From: Gammaproteobacteria bacterium
GTDB taxonomy: Bacteria; Pseudomonadota; Gammaproteobacteria; CAJXQU01
Assembly: GCA_026984275.1 (NCBI GenBank)
Contig: JALSSM010000367.1
Location: 1-8,741 of the forward strand
Direction of reading: 5' to 3'
DNA: 8,741 nucleotides
Below the pieces are notes generated by a model, which was given only the letters and a program-made list of their open reading frames with translations, had not been told where the DNA came from and ran no database searches. The position numbers were made by a program, and so were the translations under genes. Position 1 is the first letter of the stretch; every line of letters begins with the position of its first letter. Positions 1 to 5,404 of the stretch are shown in pieces.

Positions 1-1
1 C

Positions 2-18
2 CAGCCCTTACCGGGCTG
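2..18 (-). other. Stem-loop 3' of the guanidine-type binding-protein gene
   Basis: Read on the minus strand, CAGCCC-ggtaa-GGGCTG forms a perfect 6-bp GC-rich stem with a 5-nt loop, beginning 46 nt after the stop codon of the binding-protein gene. Whatever follows the stem (a T-run or not) lies outside the window, so it cannot be told whether this is an intrinsic terminator or an intergenic stem within an operon. Stems after a binding-protein gene often let it be expressed above the downstream permease and ATPase genes. Confidence 0.4.
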
Positions 19-64
19 AATATTGACTAAGCGTTTCAATCAATCACTCCAATCTAATTGTTGA

Positions 65-1144
65 TTAAAGCTTACCTTCCGCTGCCATCGTCATATAGCT
101 GGAATCAAAACGTAATTTGAGATTATTTTGATCACCGAATGATTTTCCACCCGGGAAAGCCATACCGATAAAATCAGGGCTCTCAGCACCTTCTCCCAAT
201 ATTCCATGATCAAATGAAAACTTACTGACCAGCTTCATGGTTTCTACAAGCTTGTCACTGTTAACAAAATCAGCAGCATCTTGTGCTGCATAAAACATTT
301 TGGTTGAAGCCAGCTGGCTTTCATAACCCGCCAGATCTGTACCTGAAGCCTTCGCCATCATTGTTCTGGCTTCAACACCCGTTTCATTATCACCCGACAT
401 ATTCGCCATAATTTCATACCAGGCACCAACCAGAGCCTTCGCAAATTTCGGGTTGTCATTAAGCGTTTCTGTATTCACAACCGTCATATCAATGATCTCA
501 CCGGGAATCTGACTGGAATCGAAAACCTTGTTTGAATTCGGCATCGCCATGATTTCACTCAATAAAGGATTCCAGGTCACAACAGCGGTGACATCCGGGG
601 TTGTGTAGACGGCCACCATGTCAGCATCGGAAGTATTGACGACCGTCAGATCACGTTCGGACAATCCCACCGTATCCAGCCCCCGAGCTAAGAGATAATG
701 CGAAACAGATAGCTCGACCAAATTGACCTGCTGGCCTTTAATATCAGCAAGATCACTTTTACCTTTGAGAACAATGCCATCATTTCCGTTGGAAAAATCA
801 CCAACGATCAGCGCAGTAGAGTCCAGACCACCTGCTGCAGGTATGGTCAGAGCATCCATGTTGGTCATCGTACAGGCATCGAACTGACCTGCCGTATATT
901 GATTGATTGATTCGATATAGTCGTTAATCTGTACGACCTCGATCTCGATACCGTATTTATCGGCCCATTTTTTTACAATGCCGGCATTAGCACCATAATC
1001 CCACGGCATCCAGCCAACATAGATAGTCCAGGCAATACGGAATTTATCTTTTTCAACTGCCTGTGCAGGAGAAAATGCGGCGAAAGCGATCAGGAATGAA
1101 AGGGAAATCGACTTAAGCAGCCGACTGTTGATTGAAGTTTTCAC
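65..1144 (-). CDS. Periplasmic substrate-binding protein of a guanidine/urea-carboxylase-linked NitT/TauT-type ABC transporter
   Basis: This 359-residue protein should capture a small nitrogenous solute in the periplasm and pass it to an ABC importer. It starts at a GTG (1144-1142), with an AGAGG Shine-Dalgarno 8 nt upstream. Residues 1-29 form a Sec signal peptide (basic start, hydrophobic core, AQA cleavage site before V30). The mature part has the periplasmic-binding-protein type II pattern of NitT/TauT/SsuA proteins: an opening YVGWMPWDYG stretch, then a segment reading QYTAGQFDACTMTNMDAL. It resembles the binding protein annotated as the urea carboxylase region family (TIGR03427-like, from memory). 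A guanidine-I riboswitch sits in its 5' leader, which makes guanidine a better substrate guess than urea, nitrate or taurine; the ligand is inferred from this, not seen. The permease, ATPase and carboxylase genes would be expected beyond the left edge. Confidence 0.9.
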   Translation of the reverse strand: MKTSINSRLLKSISLSFLIAFAAFSPAQAVEKDKFRIAWTIYVGWMPWDYGANAGIVKKWADKYGIEIEVVQINDYIESINQYTAGQFDACTMTNMDALTIPAAGGLDSTALIVGDFSNGNDGIVLKGKSDLADIKGQQVNLVELSVSHYLLARGLDTVGLSERDLTVVNTSDADMVAVYTTPDVTAVVTWNPLLSEIMAMPNSNKVFDSSQIPGEIIDMTVVNTETLNDNPKFAKALVGAWYEIMANMSGDNETGVEARTMMAKASGTDLAGYESQLASTKMFYAAQDAADFVNSDKLVETMKLVSKFSFDHGILGEGAESPDFIGMAFPGGKSFGDQNNLKLRFDSSYMTMAAEGKL

Positions 1145-1151
1145 GATAGTT

Positions 1152-1160
1152 ACCTCTAAT
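1152..1160 (-). promoter_or_regulatory. Shine-Dalgarno of the binding-protein gene, complementary to the riboswitch hairpin
   Basis: The minus-strand ATTAGAGGT contains the ribosome-binding site AGAGG, 8 nt before GTG 1144. The whole 9-mer is exactly complementary to ACCTCTAAT at 1253-1245, which is the 5' arm plus loop of the variable riboswitch hairpin. The 3' arm of that hairpin (AGAGGTT) imitates the Shine-Dalgarno and would compete with it for the same partner. Confidence 0.6.
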
Positions 1161-1206
1161 AATTCAGTTACATTTCAGAATTTCAAACACAGGAGAATCA
1201 ATGGTG

Positions 1207-1316
1207 ATCTCCCGGGCTTTTATCCCTCCGTGTAACCTCTGGGCATTAGAGGTTGAGAACTCTCGGACCAGACAGACGACGTTATTCAAGTGCCGTATCG
1301 GAACCCTAGTTCTCTA
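1207..1316 (-). promoter_or_regulatory. Guanidine-I (ykkC) riboswitch
   Basis: The leader on the minus strand carries the conserved blocks of the ykkC/guanidine-I riboswitch in order: ACTAGGGTTCCG (1310-1299), GTCTGGTCCGAGAG (1274-1261), a variable hairpin AACCTCT/AGAGGTT with a 7-nt loop (1254-1234), and then ACGG, GGGATAAAAGCCC and GGGAGA (about 1232-1209). These match the consensus very closely. The element ends about 62 nt before the GTG start of the binding-protein gene. This class binds free guanidinium and normally turns genes on. No terminator hairpin with a T-run lies between it and the gene, so control may be translational (see findings). Confidence 0.96.
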
Positions 1317-1320
1317 TTTT

Positions 1321-1589
1321 TGATAACAATTTTATTTTACTGTTTTTAAAACAGCGCCATTGATCCTCAAATTGAATATGCTGCTAACAGCACTTAATAA
1401 AACACTCTCGCCACTTGGCAGGCTTTATTTTTTATTTTGCCTGCTCTGTCTTTTTAGCATACGCCGTGGCTTTAAGCTTCGTCAAGTCTCTGACTCTAAT
1501 TGATCGTTCTTTTTTTTCAGCGGTTAAGCCTTTCAGGCTGGATAATAAGAATATCGCAGTCATATCAGAGATCATTCATAATTAGGTAT
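1321..1589. other. Divergent intergenic region between the riboswitch operon and apaH
   Basis: AT-rich spacer with no convincing gene. On the minus strand, two overlapping TAAAAT boxes (1339-1329) could be a -10 region for the riboswitch transcript, but no -35 hexamer lies at proper spacing; instead a perfect palindrome (1340-1354) sits just upstream. For apaH on the plus strand, TCTAAT (1495-1500) resembles a -10 box with a poor TTTAAG -35 (1471-1476) at 18-bp spacing. An imperfectly placed GCAGGC/GCCTGC stem (1418-1423 with 1439-1444, 15-nt T-rich loop) is also present. No promoter here can be called with confidence. Confidence 0.4.
1340..1354. promoter_or_regulatory. Perfect 15-bp palindrome, possible operator
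   Basis: CTGTTTT-T-AAAACAG has 7-bp arms around one central base. It overlaps the expected -35 zone of the minus-strand promoter for the guanidine riboswitch transcript, next to TAAAAT -10-like boxes, so it could be a regulator site. It looks like a LexA box but has CTGT-N7-ACAG, one base short of the standard N8. Confidence 0.3.
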
Positions 1590-2420
1590 ATGACAACATA
1601 CGCAATAGGTGATATTCAGGGCTGTTTTCAGGAACTGAATGATCTGCTTAACCTGATCAGTTTTTCAGAAACCTCTGATCAGTTATGGTTTACGGGTGAT
1701 CTGGTTAATCGTGGTCCTGAATCCCTGGAAACTTTACGCTTTATTAAATCACTTGGTGATCGGGCGATTAGTGTACTCGGTAACCATGATATTCATCTTC
1801 TGGCAGCAGCACAGTCAAATAAGTCTCATCGCAAAGACACTTTTGATGAAATTTTTTATGCACCAGACCGCGACGAATTGCTGGACTGGTTACGACACCG
1901 TCCACTTTTTCACCATGATGAGCAATCCGGTTATTCAATGTTGCATGCAGGTGTGGCTCCTCAATGGGATCTGGAGAAAATAAAACAGTTATCGAGTGAA
2001 GTTGAACACGTTTTGCGAGCCGATCACTACCCGCAATACCTGGCCCACATTTATGGAAATGACCCGGACACCTGGTCTGACGATCTACAGGGATGGGATC
2101 GACTACGTTGTATCACCAACTTTTTTACACGAGTGCGCTTTTGTGACGAAAATGGTCGTATGGAATTCTGTGAGAAAGGTCCACCAGGAAGTCAGCCTGA
2201 TCGATGGAAACCCTGGTATGAAATAAAAAACCGCAAAAGCATTGATCTGAAAATACTATTTGGTCACTGGTCAACCCATAAACTGGCATCAGTCGATGTG
2301 AGAAAATATAACGTCTTTCCACTTGATACAGGCTGTTTGTGGGGTGGTGAGTTAACCGCTTTCAGGTTAGAAGATGGGGCGAGATTTGAGCTTAACTGTT
2401 CACATCGTTCAAGAGATTAA
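1590..2420 (+). CDS. apaH: Bis(5'-nucleosyl)-tetraphosphatase, symmetrical (ApaH)
   Basis: ApaH hydrolyses Ap4A and related dinucleoside polyphosphates symmetrically to two ADP in the cytoplasm, and also acts on Np4-capped RNA. The 276-residue product matches the usual length (about 280). Calcineurin-like metallophosphatase motifs appear in order: GDIQG (7-11), GDLVNRGP (36-43), GNHD (64-67), HAG (119-121) and FGHW (224-227), followed by the family-typical LDTGC...WGG (245-253). GDIQG has Gln where E. coli ApaH has His (GDVHG); this variant is common in other gammaproteobacteria. The ATG at 1590 was chosen because MTTYAIGDIQGC is the conserved N-terminus; the 30-codon extension to TTG 1500 has no family support. 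The upstream AGG lies only 3 nt from the ATG, so the ribosome-binding site is weak. The gene is not beside ksgA/apaG, its usual partners. Confidence 0.96.
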   Translation: MTTYAIGDIQGCFQELNDLLNLISFSETSDQLWFTGDLVNRGPESLETLRFIKSLGDRAISVLGNHDIHLLAAAQSNKSHRKDTFDEIFYAPDRDELLDWLRHRPLFHHDEQSGYSMLHAGVAPQWDLEKIKQLSSEVEHVLRADHYPQYLAHIYGNDPDTWSDDLQGWDRLRCITNFFTRVRFCDENGRMEFCEKGPPGSQPDRWKPWYEIKNRKSIDLKILFGHWSTHKLASVDVRKYNVFPLDTGCLWGGELTAFRLEDGARFELNCSHRSRD

Positions 2421-2421
2421 T

Positions 2422-2507
2422 CATGAAATATAAAACCAACAGACTCCGATCAGATCGCTCAACCACAAGATCATTTTCGTTTTAGTCTGTCATTTCATGT
2501 TTCATGA
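2422..2507 (+). repeat. Nested inverted repeats and a tandem TTTCATG repeat after apaH
   Basis: An outer arm CATGAAAT (2422-2429) pairs with ATTTCATG (2492-2499). An inner arm ACAGACT (2439-2445) pairs with AGTCTGT (2484-2490). The loop contains the 11-bp palindrome CGATC-A-GATCG (2447-2457). TTTCATG is repeated in tandem at 2493-2506, so TCATGAAA (2421-2428) can alternatively pair with TTTCATGA (2500-2507). No T-run follows, so this is not a standard intrinsic terminator. It begins 1 nt after the apaH stop codon. Confidence 0.45.
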
Positions 2508-2515
2508 CACAATTA

Positions 2516-2544
2516 TTGTCAGATCGTCAATTATAACTTCTAAA
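2516..2544 (+). promoter_or_regulatory. Candidate sigma-70 promoter for the degenerate GGDEF gene
   Basis: TTGTCA (2516-2521, 5 of 6 consensus bases), a 17-bp spacer and TCTAAA (2539-2544, 4 of 6) lie about 75 bp before the start codon of the GGDEF-cupin gene. Transcription would begin near 2551 and probably includes the SGNH-hydrolase gene. Not tested against other hexamer pairs in this AT-rich spacer. Confidence 0.4.
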
Positions 2545-2617
2545 GATTTAATCCAGAATGACGACTATAATCCTGAAAAACAAAACAATTCCGTCACAAC
2601 TCGGATAACGACAAGAC

Positions 2618-4189
2618 ATGACTCAATCAATACTGGAAGCTGACAAAACATTTTTTCACGATATCAACAATCAAGTGACTGCTTTTTTGTTCGAACGTGC
2701 CCGGCCAGAGATTCTTATGGGGCTTGTCTCAGCAATGATCGTGGCGGGCGTGTTCTGGAATCTTATTGATCAAACAAAACTTCTTTACTGGACGGGATCG
2801 GCTATCGTTCTCTATTTTTTTCGTTTCCTGATCACTCGCTCGAATGAAGTGAGTGGTACTCGCTCTTTCCTTTTTCTGCTGTTACTCATTCTTTGTGGCC
2901 TATTGTGGGGCGCTGCCGGGTATTCGGCTATCTCACTGGAATCAAATATCCACAAAGCAGGATTATTCGCCTGGATCACCTGTTTGTGTTTTCTAATAAC
3001 ACTGATCTATGCAGGAAAATTAAGTTACTTTCTGGCTTTTACGATACCAGCACTTGGTTTGACCGCTTTTGGTTTACTGGATCAGACAACATCCTGGAAC
3101 CCGACCCTATTATATTTATTGATCGCAACAGGTGCTTTTCTATTTTTAGTCTCTCTGATCTATCACAACTCTTTCCTAGGTGGGATTCGTCTCAAAGCGG
3201 AACATCAGCAACTTCTTTCAGAGCATGACTCGTTATTGGAAGAGTCAAAAAAAATGGAAGTAAAGCTGAAATCGACTATCCAGGAAAATAACGAAATTCT
3301 GGCCAACCTGAACCAAACCTCAGAAAATCTGGATCAATGTGAAAGCCGTAAAGAAACACTGGTCAGCACACTGAAATCAAATCTTAAAACGGACCCTATT
3401 ACAAACCTTTCAAATCGCAGGGACTTTATAGAAACAGTTTCACAAGAGTGGCAACGTTCTACCCGCAGCAAAGAGCCCTTAACGGTTGCGTTTATCAATG
3501 TCGATGAAGCGGAAAAATTAAGCCATGAAAACGATAAAAAGACGGTCTTTTCAACCTTGAAAAAGATTGGTGAATCGATCAAGTCTCATGGTCGCCGTGC
3601 GGGCGATCTTCCAGCGCGTTTTGACAAAGCTGGATTTGCGCTGATGTTATTGGGAGCCGATTCCACTAACGCGACAAAAATTGTCGATAATATTCGTGAA
3701 TCAATCAAGAAACTCAATCTTTCTGTCGATAATGATCCTGTCACCGTACATGCCGGTGTCGCAACACTGGTTCCTAACCGAAAAATGAGTCCAGAGGATC
3801 TGTTTGATCATGTCGAATCAGCCGCGTTTGAAGCACAGTTCCAGGGTGGAGATCGGGTCGTCAGTTTTCATGCGTTTCATAATATTGAGATCAGCCTCTG
3901 GGATTCGATTAAAGATGGCGAATTAAATGAAGCTAACTTTCAACAAAAACTGTATAGCCTTGGCTACAATACCAAACGCGAACTCATTCCATCAAAAACA
4001 ACATTCCGCGATCAAAGCTTCTCAAAACCTACGCTATTTGCAGTCTATTCAGGAGTCTTTTTATTGAATATTGAAGGACAGGCCTATGAACTTAAACGAG
4101 GGTGTCACCTTGTCCTCCCAGAAAATGTCTCATTTAGTGCAGAAGTTATTGGAGAGAGTCCTGTCATTTTATATCTTGAAAAACGATAA
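2618..4189 (+). CDS. Membrane protein with degenerate GGDEF domain (intact RxxD site) and C-terminal cupin-like domain
   Basis: This 523-residue inner-membrane protein has about six hydrophobic helices (roughly 32-50, 55-73, 82-105, 113-131, 134-154, 162-183), a charged coiled coil (about 190-256), a GGDEF-fold domain (257-418) and a cupin-like tail (about 455-523). The GGDEF domain begins with the typical DPITNLSNRRDF. The catalytic signature, however, is DKAGF (336-340) instead of GG(D/E)EF, and the first metal Asp of the FxDxD region is Asn (FINVD, 292-296), so it should not make cyclic-di-GMP. The product-binding I-site is intact: R327-A-G-D330, five residues before the signature, as in active cyclases. 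The best reading is a cyclic-di-GMP receptor, as with the degenerate GGDEF domain of PelD. The tail (VYSGVFLLNIEGQAYELKRG, then LVLPENVSFSAEV) has cupin spacing with no clear metal histidines. It starts 3 nt before the next gene, so the two are almost certainly co-translated. No strong Shine-Dalgarno is seen. Confidence 0.85.
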   Translation: MTQSILEADKTFFHDINNQVTAFLFERARPEILMGLVSAMIVAGVFWNLIDQTKLLYWTGSAIVLYFFRFLITRSNEVSGTRSFLFLLLLILCGLLWGAAGYSAISLESNIHKAGLFAWITCLCFLITLIYAGKLSYFLAFTIPALGLTAFGLLDQTTSWNPTLLYLLIATGAFLFLVSLIYHNSFLGGIRLKAEHQQLLSEHDSLLEESKKMEVKLKSTIQENNEILANLNQTSENLDQCESRKETLVSTLKSNLKTDPITNLSNRRDFIETVSQEWQRSTRSKEPLTVAFINVDEAEKLSHENDKKTVFSTLKKIGESIKSHGRRAGDLPARFDKAGFALMLLGADSTNATKIVDNIRESIKKLNLSVDNDPVTVHAGVATLVPNRKMSPEDLFDHVESAAFEAQFQGGDRVVSFHAFHNIEISLWDSIKDGELNEANFQQKLYSLGYNTKRELIPSKTTFRDQSFSKPTLFAVYSGVFLLNIEGQAYELKRGCHLVLPENVSFSAEVIGESPVILYLEKR

Positions 4190-4192
4190 TTC

Positions 4193-4834
4193 ATGAGATT
4201 AATAAATTCTTTTCAAGTCATATCTGTATTCCTCTCCCTTGCTATTATTTCTGGCTGTGGTGAAGAAAAACCATCGCTAACGCCTCTCTCACAAACCTCA
4301 ACTATTCTGGCATTTGGGGATAGCCTGACCTATGGTACAGGAACAACAATTGATCGATCATATCCTTCTATTCTAAGCCGCTTAACGGGCATAAAGACCA
4401 TTAACGATGGTGTCTCTGGTGAAATTACGGCAAGAGGAAAAATCCGTCTCAAAACATCTTTGAGAAAATATCATCCAGATCTTGTAATCCTTTGTCATGG
4501 AGGGAATGATCTAATCCAGAAAGTTGATCAACAACAGACACAAAAAAATCTTGATGAGATGATCAATATGATCAAGAAAACAGGTGCCGATGTAATCCTG
4601 ATAGCCGTTCCTGAACCTTCGTTACTATTAAAACCGGCCCCTTTCTACAGAGAGCTTGCAGAAAAGTATTCGCTTCCTCTTGAAGAAAAGGTGCTCTCAA
4701 CGATCCTGGCTAATCGCAACCTGAAATCAGATTCAGTCCATCCTAATGAATCAGGGTATCTACAAATGGCTTTTGCTATCGCAAACCTTATGGTGGAAAC
4801 AAAAGCGATCAAACAGCTTAATTCTCTCGAATAA
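4193..4834 (+). CDS. SGNH/GDSL-hydrolase lipoprotein (TesA-like esterase)
   Basis: This 213-residue protein is a predicted membrane-anchored esterase, lipase or acyl-hydrolase of the TesA/arylesterase type. The N-terminus (basic residues, hydrophobic core, IISGC) is a lipoprotein signal with lipidation at C22. The SGNH blocks are present: block I FGDSLTYGTG with nucleophile S44; block II around NDGVSGE with G75 or G76 as oxyanion candidate; block III GGND with N105; and block V DSVHP with D180 and H183. Residues after C22 (GEEKPS) lack Asp at +2, which would favour outer-membrane sorting under the E. coli rule. The substrate cannot be read from sequence; acylated polysaccharide, phospholipid or thioester are all possible. 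It follows the degenerate GGDEF gene by 3 nt, suggesting coupled expression and a shared role at the envelope. Its stop codon directly abuts the stop codon of the opposing soxD-like gene. Confidence 0.88.
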   Translation: MRLINSFQVISVFLSLAIISGCGEEKPSLTPLSQTSTILAFGDSLTYGTGTTIDRSYPSILSRLTGIKTINDGVSGEITARGKIRLKTSLRKYHPDLVILCHGGNDLIQKVDQQQTQKNLDEMINMIKKTGADVILIAVPEPSLLLKPAPFYRELAEKYSLPLEEKVLSTILANRNLKSDSVHPNESGYLQMAFAIANLMVETKAIKQLNSLE

Positions 4835-5404
4835 TTAATCTGACTTTTTCAACCCTGGATAGATCCATACAAAACCATTCCGATTAGGCATTTCGACTTT
4901 GGGTAAAGTTTCATTGCTCATAACAGCATCTTCTGGCAAGATTTTATTAACATGGAGAAGATAAGCTGTTACTGCATAAGTTTGATCAACCGTTAATGAT
5001 CCAGGCGCTGACAATGGCATGCCACGTTTGATAAAGTCAAACAGAGTCGTTGCATAAGGCCAGTAAGTACCAATGGTTTTATCAGGATACTCACCGGTTA
5101 ACCCCTGTTCTCCACCAGAAAGTTCTTCCGCTGCACCACCAATACCGGCCGGGCCATGACAGATCGCACACTGAGCCTTAAAGATCACTTTTCCCTCTGC
5201 AACCGTCCCTTTTCCAATGGGTAATCCTGTCCCATCAGGAAAAATGCTGATATTCCAGGCCTTGATCATTTCCTCTGGGGCGGGTTGTCCGAGTCCTGGT
5301 CCCTCTATTGTTGTATTAGCGGCATTGGTAGTTTTATCGCACTCGGCAAAACTTGCAAAGGAAACAAATACCAGTACTCCAAAAATGGAATTACGAATAT
5401 ACAT
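4835..5404 (-). CDS. soxD: Periplasmic monoheme cytochrome c, short SoxD-type sulfite/sulfur dehydrogenase subunit
   Basis: This should be the electron-accepting partner of the SoxC molybdenum subunit, passing electrons from sulfur oxidation to the respiratory chain. The start was set at ATG 5404 (MYIRNSIF), 10 nt after the strong GAGGGG; the in-frame ATG at 5413 sits only 1 nt after it and is less likely. Residues 1-20 are a Sec signal peptide (cleavage after SFA). The 189-residue product has one heme site, C79-A-I-C82-H83, a probable distal ligand M129 in RGMP, and the SoxD-family stretches AWNISIFPDGTGLP, GTVAEG and TYWPYATTLFDFI. Full-length SoxD is about twice as long with a second heme domain, so this is the short, single-heme form. 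It overlaps the 3' end of soxC by 14 bp, implying translational coupling. Confidence 0.88.
   Translation of the reverse strand: MYIRNSIFGVLVFVSFASFAECDKTTNAANTTIEGPGLGQPAPEEMIKAWNISIFPDGTGLPIGKGTVAEGKVIFKAQCAICHGPAGIGGAAEELSGGEQGLTGEYPDKTIGTYWPYATTLFDFIKRGMPLSAPGSLTVDQTYAVTAYLLHVNKILPEDAVMSNETLPKVEMPNRNGFVWIYPGLKKSD

Noticed and set aside
1340..1354. LexA (SOS) box
   Set aside because: CTGT and ACAG are separated by 7 bases rather than 8, and no SOS gene follows; kept only as an unspecified palindrome.
1416..1432. Second sigma-54 promoter (TTGGCA, then a T-rich stretch)
   Set aside because: The -12 GC dinucleotide is missing at the required distance; only T and A are found there.
1418..1444. 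Intrinsic terminator from the GCAGGC/GCCTGC stem
   Set aside because: The loop is 15 nt, the T-run starts several bases after the stem, and no gene ends just upstream on either strand.
1500..1589. N-terminal extension of ApaH from TTG 1500
   Set aside because: The added 30 residues have no match to the ApaH family, whose N-terminus is M-x-T-Y-x-I-G-D.
2618..4189. Active diguanylate cyclase
   Set aside because: Signature DKAGF instead of GGDEF and Asn in place of the first metal Asp rule out normal catalysis.
4835..5404. Lipoprotein signal in the SoxD-like cytochrome (Cys at residue 22)
   Set aside because: The residues before Cys are F-A-E, which do not fit the lipobox; ordinary signal peptidase I cleavage after SFA fits better.
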